Notes under the pieces: generated by a model
Told to the model about the DNA's origin: nothing
The model's input: the letters and a program-made list of their open reading frames with translations, nothing else
The model's database searches: none
Shown: positions 25,926-35,131 of the stretch, in pieces
How the letters are laid out: every line of letters starts with the position of its first letter
Position numbering within the stretch: position 1 is the stretch's first letter
Assembly: GCA_026692905.1 (NCBI GenBank)
Contig: JAPLNL010000127.1
Location: 1 to 44,096, forward strand
Source of the DNA: Planctomycetota bacterium
GTDB taxonomy: Bacteria; Planctomycetota; Planctomycetia; Pirellulales; Pirellulaceae
DNA length: 44,096 nt
Reading direction: 5' to 3'
Made by a program: the position numbers and the translations under genes

Positions 25926-26234
25926 ATGTCCGCACAATCCGAGTACGATCCTAAAATAGAAAACCGAGCGGCTTTCAAGCTTGCGTTGACGGTTCTTTGG
26001 TTTGTCATCATCAGTGCGATGTTGCTCGGTATCAACACATGGATGATTTATTCGCTTTCTCAAGCAATTGGAAAACTGCTACCGAATCTAGCGGCTATTT
26101 CCATCTTGATTCAGCTGTTGATCTTCATTGGTCCAATGGTGCTGCTGTACTTAGAGTGGTTTGCTTGGGATGTGATTTTTGCTCAAGTTTACTCGCTATG
26201 GCTTCGCTTTGGGCGGCGCCGAAATTCTGCGTAG
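25926..26234 (+). CDS. Small two-helix membrane protein, unknown function
   Basis: I do not recognise this 102-residue protein. It has a short polar N-terminus (MSAQSEYDPKIENR) and two strongly hydrophobic helices (about 17-43 and 52-80). The aromatic-rich segment YLEWFAWDVIFAQVYSLW follows, and a basic tail (RFGRRRNSA) indicates a cytoplasmic C-terminus. The gap to the PfkB stop is 13 bases, so it is likely co-transcribed and perhaps translated with the kinase. It is too small to be a transporter by itself. An accessory or membrane-anchor role is possible but unproven. Confidence 0.7.
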   Translation: MSAQSEYDPKIENRAAFKLALTVLWFVIISAMLLGINTWMIYSLSQAIGKLLPNLAAISILIQLLIFIGPMVLLYLEWFAWDVIFAQVYSLWLRFGRRRNSA

Positions 26235-26609
26235 ATGGGCACTGCCCCCTGTAGCCCCTGTAGACCCTGTAGACCCTGTAGACCCTGTAGACCCTGTAGA
26301 CCCTGTAGACTTCTAGGGGAGAGTGACCGGATTAGACACCCTCCCGCTGGGAGGGTCGAGCGTAGCGAGGGGAGGGGGAGGTGCCAACAACGATTGCAAA
26401 TGTCAGTTCACCCTCCCCGGGCCGAAGGCCCGCCCCTCCCCGAGGGAGGATGACATCATGCCGATGTGCTTAGCGTCCTACTGTTCTAATCCAGCGGGTC
26501 GATTACGATACTTTCTGAGCAAGGAACGCTGGGGTTCGACCAGACGATCTTTGCCGCTGCAAACACGCTGGTTGCCCACTCAATAACATTCGAAATTTGA
26601 AAAATACTT
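26235..26609. other. Intergenic with 9-bp array and G/C-rich palindromes
   Basis: This gap holds the 9-bp tandem array at 26246-26308. A region at about 26335-26455 follows with words such as accctcccgctgggagggt and ctccccgggccgaaggcccg, which fold into strong hairpins. Open frames across it translate into Pro/Cys/Arg repeats and are not credible genes. An RbsD/FucU gene begins at 26610 with no clear ribosome binding site. Confidence 0.65.
26246..26308 (+). repeat. 9-bp tandem array, seven units
   Basis: Two units of cccctgtag are followed by five of accctgtag, head to tail. The flanks (ctaggggagagtgaccgg on the right) match the short dispersed word at 5790-5830, so the array is a local expansion of that word. 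Confidence 0.95.
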
Positions 26610-27056
26610 ATGCTCCGAAGCCAATTGATTCATCCTGCCATATCGCGAATTTTAGCCGAAGCCGGACATCACGCGACGATTCTGATCGCCGATGGAAACT
26701 ATCCAGCGTCAAGCAAACGCGGGCCGAGGAGCGAGCTCGTTTCGTTGAATTTGATGCCTGGTCTCGTTACATGCAATCAAGTTCTTGAAGCGATTCTGTC
26801 CGCGGTCTCTGTTGAAGCGATTCAGACGATGATGACAGAAACCAGCGGGCCATACGCATTGGATGGCGATCCGCCGGTTTGGGCCGATTATCGGGAAACC
26901 ATTCGAAAAGCGAACATCGACGTTGCGTTGGAGCCGATCGAAAAGTGGGAGTTCTATAATCGAGTTTCCACCGTAGATCATGTTCTGACCGTTCAAACCG
27001 GGGATACGCAGCGTTATGCCAATATTCTCCTGACTGTTGGTGTTCGCATGTTTTGA
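26610..27056 (+). CDS. RbsD/FucU-family sugar mutarotase
   Basis: This 148-residue cytosolic protein belongs to the family that interconverts anomeric or ring forms of ribose or fucose. The signature EAGHHATILIADGNYP holds the conserved H20 and D28. The C-terminal block TGDTQRYANILLTVGV corresponds to the substrate-binding YAN motif of RbsD and FucU. Length fits FucU (about 140-150) slightly better than RbsD (about 139). It lies 0.7 kb downstream of a PfkB kinase in the same direction, which recalls the ribose pairing of RbsD with ribokinase. A tandem repeat separates them, so co-transcription is uncertain. A terminator-like hairpin follows. Choice between ribose and fucose activity remains open. 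Confidence 0.9.
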   Translation: MLRSQLIHPAISRILAEAGHHATILIADGNYPASSKRGPRSELVSLNLMPGLVTCNQVLEAILSAVSVEAIQTMMTETSGPYALDGDPPVWADYRETIRKANIDVALEPIEKWEFYNRVSTVDHVLTVQTGDTQRYANILLTVGVRMF

Positions 27057-27063
27057 GGATTCG

Positions 27064-27124
27064 TAGCTGAATTCGTGAGAATTCAGTACGTTCTGAGTTC
27101 TGGCGAATCCAGCTAGGGTTTTTT
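27064..27124 (+). terminator. Rho-independent terminator candidate after RbsD/FucU gene
   Basis: Outer arms tagctgaattc and gaatccagcta pair with one mismatch. An inner hairpin tgaattc-gtga-gaattca sits in the left part. The structure is followed by ggg and six T residues (27119-27124). It lies 8 bases after the stop codon at 27056. Confidence 0.5.
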
Positions 27125-27277
27125 CATTCCGCCACCCGTGTCAAAAAGCGGTCACCGGCTTGCACGCTCCCGGCCTGGAGAGCACAATGGCGGGTTCTCC
27201 CGCCGAATTCCCTACCGACGTGGCCAATCCACCCCGCCACGCCTGAGATCCTCCACAAGAATCTTTTTGGAAAACCA

Positions 27278-30200
27278 ATGACTATCATGCCGCGATTTTT
27301 TGCATGTTGCTTCACCTTGTGCTTCTTGAGTTTGTTCACGATCGCAAGTGGATCGGATCCAATTCTCAAGCTAAAGCAAGGGGACCATATTAGCTACATC
27401 GGTAACACGCTTGCGGATCGAATGCAGCATGCGGCTTGGTTGGAGACCTATGTCTATGCAGCGCACCCAGAATTGAACTTAACCGTTCGCAACCTTGGGT
27501 TCTCCGGCGACGAGATTAAATTGAGACCTCGCGAAGACAACTTCGGATCGGCAGACGAATGGCTCGCGAAGACCAAAAGCAATGTGGTCTTTGCTTTCTT
27601 TGGATACAACGAAGCGCTGCGGGGCCCTGCAGGCTTAGAAGGTTTCAAGAAAGACCTCGCTGAATCCATCGATGGGATGTTAGCGCAAAAGTACGACGGG
27701 ACATCTCCACCACAACTGGTATTTTTCTCGCCTATCGCCCATGAAAACCTAAAAAGTCCGCACCTTCCGGACGGTATGGCGAACAACGTAAATCTAGAAC
27801 TCTACAGCAAAGCCATGGCGGAGGTTTGCAAAGCGAAGAGTGTACTCTTTGTGGATTTGTTTGCGGCCACTAAGAAACTCTACGCCTCTGCCGCCAAACC
27901 GCTGACACTAAACGGCATTCACTTGCTCGATCATGGTGATCGGGTAGTTGCCGATGTAATTGCCAAACAATTGTTCGGCATCGAAAAGCAGACCAAGGAC
28001 GAGAAAGAACTTGAGCGATTGCGACAGTCGATTCTGGACAAGAATTACTATTGGTTCAGTCGCTATCGCGTTGTCGACGGCTACAACGTCTTCGGCGGCC
28101 GCTCCAAACTCGCTTGGTTCGGTCAATCCAACGCGGACGTCATGATGCGCGAGATGGAGATGTTTGATGTGATGACGGCCAATCGGGATGTGCGCGTTTG
28201 GGCTGTTTCTAAAGGTAGCGACCATCACGTTGTAGACAACAACCTCCCGCCTGCACTTGAGGTAAAGACCAACATTCCAGGTAAACTCGAAGATGGGAAA
28301 CACGAATACATCGATGGCAAAGAAGCCATTTCCAAGATGAAGATTGCCGAGGGCATGCAAGTCAATTTGTTTGCGGACGAAAAAATGTTTCCGGAAGTGG
28401 TCAACCCAGTGCAGATGGCCGTCGATCCAGATGGTGTATTGTACGCTTCGGTTTGGCCTTCGTATCCACACTGGAACCCTACCGAGCCTCGCAAGGACCG
28501 CATTATTTCCTTGCCGGATGACAATGGGGACGGGATTGCGGATCGCTGTGTGATCTTCGCGGATGAGCTCAATAGTGTTACAGGATTTGAGTTTTGGGGT
28601 GGCGGAATGCTTGTCGCTGCCTTGCCTGAACTTTGGTTCCTCAAGGACACCGATGGTGACGGCAAAGCGGATTTCAAAGTGCGAATGCTGCAGGGGCTCT
28701 CGAGTGCGGACTCGCACCATTCGGCCAACGCGATGTTGCTGGGCCCTGATGGTTGGCTTTATTGGTCACGTGGGATTTTCAATGTTGCCGCGATGGAAAC
28801 TCCTACCAAAACCTACCGATCTGCTGAAAGTGGCGTCCATCGATTCAATCCTCGAACTTTCGAAATGGAATTTCACTTCCCAATCGGTCCGAATCCGCAC
28901 GGCGATGTCTTCGATCAGTGGGGTTATCAATTCGCGAACGATGGAACCGGTGGATCGGGTTCTTACGTAAACATTGGTAAGGGTGTGGGCAACAAACCTT
29001 GGTTCAAGATGCGTGTCCGGCCAGTGGCTGCCACGGGCATACTCTCAACTAGCCAATTCCCGGAAAAGAACCAAGGCAATTTCTTAATTTGCAATTGCAT
29101 CGGTTTCTTGGGAGTTTTGCAGCACGAAATCAAATACAACGGAGCACAGATTACCGCGGAAGAAATCGAGCCGGTCTTGGTATCGAGCGATCCAAACTTC
29201 AGGCCAACCGATGTGGAGATTGGTGGCGATGGTGCTCTTTACGTTTCTGACTGGAGCAATGCCATCGTCGGTCACATGCAACACAATATGCGAGATCCCA
29301 ATCGCGATCACGAGCATGGCCGCATCTACCGAGTTACCGCCAAAGACCGGCCTGCGCTCAAGCCGACGAAGCTGAAAGGCAAGCCGGTCCAAGAAGTTCT
29401 ACAAGCGTTTTACGCTAAAGAGAATGGCTTGCGATACCGTGCACGATTGGAACTGAGCGGAAGAGATTCAAAAGAGGTCACATCTGCCATTGCAACTTGG
29501 GCTGCCAAGCTGAATCCAGCAAAAGCTGACGATGCTCAAGCAATGTTGGAAGCGTTATGGGTGCACGAAGAGCATCGCGTACCAAACGCCGATCTGCTGA
29601 AGAAGGTTTTCCAAGCCAAGGAACCGAAAGTACGGGCGGCTGCAATTCGGACTTTGGGACATTGGGGTAGCAAGGTCGCCGATTGGGAACCAACTTTGAT
29701 GGCAGCGGTTAGGGACGAATCTGCATTGGTCCGAGCCGAGGCGGTCAAGTCTGCACTTAGCTTTGAGGGACTTGCGGCAGCCGAGGTCATATTTGAAGCA
29801 TCCATTGGCACCAGCGACCCTGAATTGGAAACCGTTTTGGCTTATAGCCGCAGCAAGATTCCATTGGATAAATTGCTATCCGAAGCCATCAATAGCGGTA
29901 AATCGTTGTCGAAGGCAGCTCGCGAGTACGCTTTGCGAAATGCGAGCCCAAGCGACTTGCTCAAGTTAGAAAAGAGCGAAGCGGTTTACGAAGCGATCTT
30001 GTCTCGCCAGAACGTGGACGCAGGTCCGTTGCGTGAGGCTCTGACCGGTTTGGCCGGATTGCGAAAGACGGGAGTGGTTCCCCAGCTGATACAGCTTGTT
30101 GAGGAACGGGATCGCCAAGAACAAGTCAACGCATTGCCCACACTAGCTCAGTTGCTCGCCGAACAGCCGATTGCCGAACTGAAGAAGGTTCGAACACGCA

Positions 30201-32203
30201 TCGAGAAATTGGCATCAGAAGGAAAGGCTTCAGCCGCGCGAAGACTGGCTTATGTAACTTGGATTTCGGCTGACAATTCAGCAGATGCATCCTTGCTTGC
30301 CGCGTCAAAGAGCAAAGAATCGCTTCGAGATTTCCTGGCTGCCATCCCCTTCATTGCCAACGAGCAGCTTCGCGGGAGCCTTTATGGCGCAGTCAGATCG
30401 CTGATGTTTGAGTTGCCTCCCAACCTGAAGGCGGAAGCGGGAGGAGCTTCGTTTATTCAACCTGGAATTCAAGTTGATTTCTATCATCCCAATCCGAAAG
30501 ACGTGGCACTTGAAACGCTAGCGACGCTCAAGCCCAAGGCTAGTGGTGTCGTGCCTGAGATTGTGATGAATGTACCGCAGAGGTTGGAGCAAGATGCGTT
30601 TGCACTGCGATTCACGGGGACGATTCAAATCCCTGCAACTGGCAAGTACATGTTCTTTATCGCATCGGACGACGGATCGCGATTGTATGTCAACGACAAA
30701 CTGCTGATCAACAACGATGGCCTCCATGGTATGGTTGAAAAGCAGGGAGCCATCGATTTGCAGGCAGGTAGCTATCCCCTTGCCGTCACGTACTTTGACA
30801 ATGGTGGAGGCGATGGACTGTCGGTGCAGTGGTCAGGCCCCAACTTTAAGAAACAGAAGATTGCAGCCGAAGCGTTATCGCTCCATGGCGGAGGTGAAAC
30901 CGTTCACGATCTAGCGATCCGTTCTCTCGCTTCGATACCTGGACATAACGCAGAGAAGTTTCAAGATCTGGTCACGTTGGTGAAAGCAGATCGTAATCGG
31001 GCAGCTTCGATCAGTTTGCTGAGCACGATCCCTGCCCAAGATTGGTCGACCAAAGATCTACCAGCCTTGGTGGATAACATCATTGGATACCTTAGCAATA
31101 TCCCTGCAAGCATGCGAAATGGTGCTGCTGCGATGGAAGCGGTTTCGCTAGTTAAATCGTATTCGTCTAAGTTGCCTGCAGATCAAGCCAAAGCGGTCGA
31201 GGCGCGTTTGCTCAATTTGGATGTTCGCGTGATTGCGATTGGGACCGTGGTTGAGCGAATGATTTATGACAAAGAGATCATCGTTGTCCAAGCGGGAAAG
31301 CCAGTCGAGTTTCGGTTTTCGAACACCGATAATATGCCGCACAATTTGGCGATCGTTCAGCCTGGTTCGTTAGAGGAAATCGGTTTGGCGGCCGAAGCAA
31401 CTGCGGGTGATGCCGATGTCAAAGAGCGGCAATATGTTCCGAAGTCGGCGAAAGTTCTCATGGCTAGCCGGTTGCTATCACCCGGTGAATCGCAAGCGAT
31501 GACGTTTGAAACACCGAAGGAAACGGGTGTTTACCCCTACGTGTGCACGTATCCGGGCCACTGGCGACGAATGTTTGGAGCGCTGTATGTCGTTGCAAAT
31601 TTGGAGGAATACCAACGAGCACCGGAAGCATATCTTGCAGCCAATCCGATGACCATGAAGGACGATTTGCTTAAATCGATTGGTAGGAATACCGAATGGA
31701 AATATGACGATTTGATCGCTAGCGTGAGGAAGTTGCCGAATGGGAGATCGTTTGATGTCGGCAAAAAATTGTTCAGCGACTCAAACTGCGTAGCTTGCCA
31801 TAGAATGAACAACGACGGGCGTGAACTCGGACCGGACTTGACCAAGACTGAGCCTGCGAAACATACCACGGAGGCTCTTTTGCGATCGATCTTGGAACCT
31901 TCCAAGGAGATTGCGGAAAAGTATCAGTCGTATTCGTTCTTGATGAGTTCAGGTAGTACGGTGACAGGAATGATTGTTTCGGAAACTCCGACGCAGATCA
32001 AAGTTCTAGTCGATCCACTTGCCAAGGGTGAGCCAGCGGTCTTGGACGTATCGGACATTGAGGTCCGCAAGAAGTCAGCTCTTTCGATCATGCCTCAAGG
32101 GCTTCTCAATAAACTGACTCAAGAAGAAATCCTCGACCTTCTCGCTTACGTTTATGCCAAGGGGGACAAGAAAAATGAGTTGTTCGACAACCATGCTCAC
32201 TGA
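27278..32203 (+). CDS. Giant exported SGNH-propeller-HEAT-PA14-cupredoxin-cytochrome c protein
   Basis: This 1641-residue secreted protein has a signal peptide at residues 1-25. An SGNH/GDSL hydrolase-like domain follows (about 30-235: GNTLADRMQHAAW, FFGYNEA, NGIHLLDHGDR). A PVC-type membrane-bound dehydrogenase-like beta-propeller comes next (about 345-690), with calcium-type loops DDNGDGIAD and DTDGDGKAD. Then come a HEAT-like helical region (about 700-1035) and a PA14 domain (about 1065-1205, SDDGSRLYVNDKLLINNDG). A cupredoxin domain (about 1314-1440) has type-1 copper ligands H1355, C1423, H1428 and M1432. The C-terminal heme domain has CVACH at 1504-1508. Heme and copper binding are inferred from motifs. 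The layout suggests substrate binding and oxidation coupled to electron transfer, but the substrate is unknown. It appears to be a single-gene unit. Confidence 0.9.
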   Translation: MTIMPRFFACCFTLCFLSLFTIASGSDPILKLKQGDHISYIGNTLADRMQHAAWLETYVYAAHPELNLTVRNLGFSGDEIKLRPREDNFGSADEWLAKTKSNVVFAFFGYNEALRGPAGLEGFKKDLAESIDGMLAQKYDGTSPPQLVFFSPIAHENLKSPHLPDGMANNVNLELYSKAMAEVCKAKSVLFVDLFAATKKLYASAAKPLTLNGIHLLDHGDRVVADVIAKQLFGIEKQTKDEKELERLRQSILDKNYYWFSRYRVVDGYNVFGGRSKLAWFGQSNADVMMREMEMFDVMTANRDVRVWAVSKGSDHHVVDNNLPPALEVKTNIPGKLEDGKHEYIDGKEAISKMKIAEGMQVNLFADEKMFPEVVNPVQMAVDPDGVLYASVWPSYPHWNPTEPRKDRIISLPDDNGDGIADRCVIFADELNSVTGFEFWGGGMLVAALPELWFLKDTDGDGKADFKVRMLQGLSSADSHHSANAMLLGPDGWLYWSRGIFNVAAMETPTKTYRSAESGVHRFNPRTFEMEFHFPIGPNPHGDVFDQWGYQFANDGTGGSGSYVNIGKGVGNKPWFKMRVRPVAATGILSTSQFPEKNQGNFLICNCIGFLGVLQHEIKYNGAQITAEEIEPVLVSSDPNFRPTDVEIGGDGALYVSDWSNAIVGHMQHNMRDPNRDHEHGRIYRVTAKDRPALKPTKLKGKPVQEVLQAFYAKENGLRYRARLELSGRDSKEVTSAIATWAAKLNPAKADDAQAMLEALWVHEEHRVPNADLLKKVFQAKEPKVRAAAIRTLGHWGSKVADWEPTLMAAVRDESALVRAEAVKSALSFEGLAAAEVIFEASIGTSDPELETVLAYSRSKIPLDKLLSEAINSGKSLSKAAREYALRNASPSDLLKLEKSEAVYEAILSRQNVDAGPLREALTGLAGLRKTGVVPQLIQLVEERDRQEQVNALPTLAQLLAEQPIAELKKVRTRIEKLASEGKASAARRLAYVTWISADNSADASLLAASKSKESLRDFLAAIPFIANEQLRGSLYGAVRSLMFELPPNLKAEAGGASFIQPGIQVDFYHPNPKDVALETLATLKPKASGVVPEIVMNVPQRLEQDAFALRFTGTIQIPATGKYMFFIASDDGSRLYVNDKLLINNDGLHGMVEKQGAIDLQAGSYPLAVTYFDNGGGDGLSVQWSGPNFKKQKIAAEALSLHGGGETVHDLAIRSLASIPGHNAEKFQDLVTLVKADRNRAASISLLSTIPAQDWSTKDLPALVDNIIGYLSNIPASMRNGAAAMEAVSLVKSYSSKLPADQAKAVEARLLNLDVRVIAIGTVVERMIYDKEIIVVQAGKPVEFRFSNTDNMPHNLAIVQPGSLEEIGLAAEATAGDADVKERQYVPKSAKVLMASRLLSPGESQAMTFETPKETGVYPYVCTYPGHWRRMFGALYVVANLEEYQRAPEAYLAANPMTMKDDLLKSIGRNTEWKYDDLIASVRKLPNGRSFDVGKKLFSDSNCVACHRMNNDGRELGPDLTKTEPAKHTTEALLRSILEPSKEIAEKYQSYSFLMSSGSTVTGMIVSETPTQIKVLVDPLAKGEPAVLDVSDIEVRKKSALSIMPQGLLNKLTQEEILDLLAYVYAKGDKKNELFDNHAH

Positions 32204-32360
32204 GGAACCTCATAGCCGATGGAGTCGATGTACTTGGGACTCATGACTCCGCGTTTCATGCGTCGCTGGCTGCGCTGCATTGCTTGCTGATCTCTAGAAA
32301 CGCAGGATTGAGTACGCCGCTCGTCCAAGATCTCCTTACACTACAGAAACCGACTTTGTT

Positions 32361-33770
32361 CTACTGATTCGAGAGCTTTTCAAGGATCGCCATCATTTCA
32401 AGGTCTGGCTTTACGCTGCCAGGTCGACTTCCTCGGGCAATGCTCATGGGTGTCCAATTGTGCCGATTCGCGTGGTTCCAAATGGACGGTTTCGCCCCTC
32501 GATCGGCCAAATATTGAGCGACTTTTGGATGGGCGCGGTACGCCGCACCGTGCATCGCGCTCTCTTTATTGTTGTCAATCGAATTCACATCTGCACCGAG
32601 CCCAAGGAGTAATTCGAGCGTCTCTAGGACCTCGGACTCCGTCCCAGGCTCTTCACCCACAGCCGTGGTTCCGATGCCAGCAGCAGCCAGTAGAGGAGGG
32701 CAATTGTCGACATTTGTCTTGTTCGGGTTCGCACCAAGCTCAAGCAACACCTTGAGCAATGGAAGATCGGCTGTTTTGCAAGCGAGCAAAAACGGAGTCG
32801 CCCCTTTCATATTGAGGCGGGCTTTCCCTGCTGGCCCACGCTCCAATTGCGCATTGACATTCGCGCCTGCCCTTACCATCTTCCGAACAAACTCCAAACT
32901 TGGCACATTTCCCGATCCTCTGGGTGGCGGATCGCCGTCGATTCCATCTCCGCTTGCAGGCTTCCGTACCCAGCTCAATGCATGAAGCGGAGTGTACTCG
33001 CTGCGTTGGTCGTTTGGATCAGCACCGCGGCTCACGAAGTAAAGTGCCAATTCGAAGTGTCCGCTTTCGACAGCCAACATCAACGCCGAGGTGCCCGGAC
33101 GCGGTCCACGTCCATTTTTATCCTTGCCCATGATCGCGTTGACATCGACGCCTGCGTCCAGCAATCTTCGGACGACATCGATTCTTCCTTCTCGGGCAGC
33201 GAACATCATCGCGTTGAAACCAGACTTCAATTCCATCCTTAAGTCTGCACCAGAATCAATTAAAACTTGAACCGCTTCCCCATTCCCTTGCGCTGCCGCC
33301 CACATCAAAGCGGTTTGACCCTTTCGTTCCGTGGCGTCTGTGTTAGCGCCGTTTTCAATCAGCGTCTTCAATACCTTAGCGCTTCCATTCCTGGCTGCAG
33401 TGATCAACGGAGTTTCGCCGCCCGGTTGTGCTCGATTCACATCTGCACCCGCTTCTACGAGCAAACGAACACATTCGACATCTGCCTGCAGGCAGGCGAT
33501 TCCAAGTGGAGTTACTTCATAATGTGTAAGGGCGTCGACCGACGCTCCACTCGCGAGTAGCTGCGTCACGATTTCCGAACGTTGATGAAACACAGCCCAG
33601 TGCAATGCGGTCATGCCATCTGGCTGCGTCGTTGCAATTTGCGTTCCATCTTTCAGCAGCTCCTTTGCAACTGCCCAATCACGCCGCTCGACAGCATCAA
33701 CGAGACGATCGTTTGGGCTATCCGTCAATAGAACCATCGCTAGGAGCAAAATCGAATGGAGAAAACACAT
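32361..33770 (-). CDS. Exported ankyrin-repeat protein
   Basis: This 469-residue protein starts with a hydrophobic signal-like segment (MCFLHSILLLAMVLL). About nine to ten ankyrin repeats follow, with the usual TPL-AA and V-LLL-GAD-N signatures, for example TALHWAVFHQRSEIVTQLLASGA and TPLITAARNGSAKVLKTLIENGA, each split across loop and helices. Longer loops interrupt the stack (about 240-310). It lies 14 bases after the DUF1552 gene on the same strand and is the last gene of the DUF1592-DUF1552 operon. Ankyrin repeats mediate protein binding, so it may be a periplasmic partner of these proteins. No enzymatic domain is seen. Confidence 0.88.
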   Translation of the reverse strand: MCFLHSILLLAMVLLTDSPNDRLVDAVERRDWAVAKELLKDGTQIATTQPDGMTALHWAVFHQRSEIVTQLLASGASVDALTHYEVTPLGIACLQADVECVRLLVEAGADVNRAQPGGETPLITAARNGSAKVLKTLIENGANTDATERKGQTALMWAAAQGNGEAVQVLIDSGADLRMELKSGFNAMMFAAREGRIDVVRRLLDAGVDVNAIMGKDKNGRGPRPGTSALMLAVESGHFELALYFVSRGADPNDQRSEYTPLHALSWVRKPASGDGIDGDPPPRGSGNVPSLEFVRKMVRAGANVNAQLERGPAGKARLNMKGATPFLLACKTADLPLLKVLLELGANPNKTNVDNCPPLLAAAGIGTTAVGEEPGTESEVLETLELLLGLGADVNSIDNNKESAMHGAAYRAHPKVAQYLADRGAKPSIWNHANRHNWTPMSIARGSRPGSVKPDLEMMAILEKLSNQ

Positions 33771-33784
33771 ACTTTGGGCTTTGA

Positions 33785-35131
33785 TTAGATGTTTACGGGA
33801 TCAAAGAGCACATCGACTCGACCATTGCTGTCAGCAAATGTTTCCAGCGGGATGCCGACACGGTTGAGCAACGTCAAATGCAAATTCGATAGCGGAGTCG
33901 GTTTTTCAAAATGAATATGCCGGCCTCCTTTCATGTTCCCCGCCGCTCCACCAGCAACCAAGATGGGTAGATTGGAGTGATCATGCGTATCGGAATCCCC
34001 CATCCCGCTTCCGTACAAGAATAGGGAATGGTCCAACAGATTTCCATTCCCTTCAGGAGTGGCTTTTAGCTTTTTCAAGAAATCAGCAAACAAGGAGACA
34101 TGAAACTGATTGATTTTCGCGATTTTCGCCAGCTTGTCCGGATCCTTCGAATGGTGCGTGATCGGATGGTGAGGGTCAGGGACTCCAATCTCCGGATAAG
34201 TTCGGTTGCTTGCCTCGCGTGCTAATTGAAACGTCGTCACGCGCGTAATGTCCCCTTGGAAGGCCAACAGTTGCAAATCAAACATTAATCTTGCGTGGTC
34301 CGCATACGCGACGGGGACGCCGATGGGTCTATCCAAGTCTGGCAATGGATTTTCTTTGACGGCGGATTCGGCTTGCTGGATACGCCGCTCGACATCGCGA
34401 ATGTTTTCGAGATACCCGTCAATTTTTTCTCGATCAGACGGGCCGACTCGCATCTTCAAGCGTTTGATTTCTTGCGTCACCGAGTCCAAAAGACTCGCTC
34501 GTTTTTTAAGCGCTTCACGGCGTTGCTCAGGAGTGCCTCCTTCTCCAAAGAGACTTTCGAATACCAGTCTAGGATGCGCTTCTGCAGGAAGCGGGTTACT
34601 CGGCGTCGACCAAGATAAATTGTTTTGGTACACACAGGCATAGCCGTTATCGCATTGCCCAACGGTCGATAACAAATCCATTGCAAGTTCCAGCGAAGGC
34701 ATTGGCGTTGATTGGCCAATCTGCTTGGCTGCGATTTGATCAACCGTAACCCCGAGATAGTAGTCGGTACTTTCGGTGAGTTTAGCGCGGGCCGCGCTCA
34801 AAAACGCAGAATTGGAGGTCGCATGCGATCCAGGATAGGCATTTTGCAGCTCCATTCCACTCAGCACCGTCACGTGATCTTTCACTTCCTCCAACGGGGA
34901 CAATGTCGAGGGAAGTCGATCGAGTGTACCGCTCGTTGGGAAGAATTCGGCTGGATTGCAGCCCATCGGCATGTAGACATATCCGATCCGCCGAAGTTGC
35001 GAGCTGGCCCCCGGCGTAGCAGCTATTGCAGTCGACGCCGGGATCATTGCATCCAGAAGAGGCAAGGCAAACGTGGCTCCTGTGCCCCGCAATAACGTTC
35101 GCCGCGATAGTGCTTTCTTGAAGATTGTCAT
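33785..35131 (-). CDS. DUF1552 exported protein
   Basis: This 448-residue protein is of the DUF1552 family, a relative of the DUF1501 group. A Tat-type signal is clear: LSRRTLLRGTGATFALPLLDAM, with the twin Arg near residues 10-11 and a cleavage region around AIAA. Conserved stretches include GYVYMPMGCNPAEFFP, SATSNSAFLSAARAK-like variable parts and, near the C-terminus, LFLYGSGMGDSDTHDHSNLP and GGRHIHFEKPTPLSNL. Its ATG overlaps the stop of the DUF1592 gene (ATGA), so the two are made together. This DUF1592-DUF1552 pairing is a recurring planctomycete arrangement. The catalytic role is unknown. Confidence 0.92.
   Translation of the reverse strand: MTIFKKALSRRTLLRGTGATFALPLLDAMIPASTAIAATPGASSQLRRIGYVYMPMGCNPAEFFPTSGTLDRLPSTLSPLEEVKDHVTVLSGMELQNAYPGSHATSNSAFLSAARAKLTESTDYYLGVTVDQIAAKQIGQSTPMPSLELAMDLLSTVGQCDNGYACVYQNNLSWSTPSNPLPAEAHPRLVFESLFGEGGTPEQRREALKKRASLLDSVTQEIKRLKMRVGPSDREKIDGYLENIRDVERRIQQAESAVKENPLPDLDRPIGVPVAYADHARLMFDLQLLAFQGDITRVTTFQLAREASNRTYPEIGVPDPHHPITHHSKDPDKLAKIAKINQFHVSLFADFLKKLKATPEGNGNLLDHSLFLYGSGMGDSDTHDHSNLPILVAGGAAGNMKGGRHIHFEKPTPLSNLHLTLLNRVGIPLETFADSNGRVDVLFDPVNI

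Noticed and set aside
26235-26586. Open frames with Cys-Arg-Pro repeats
   Set aside because: They come from the 9-bp tandem array and G/C-rich palindromes and lack a start signal.
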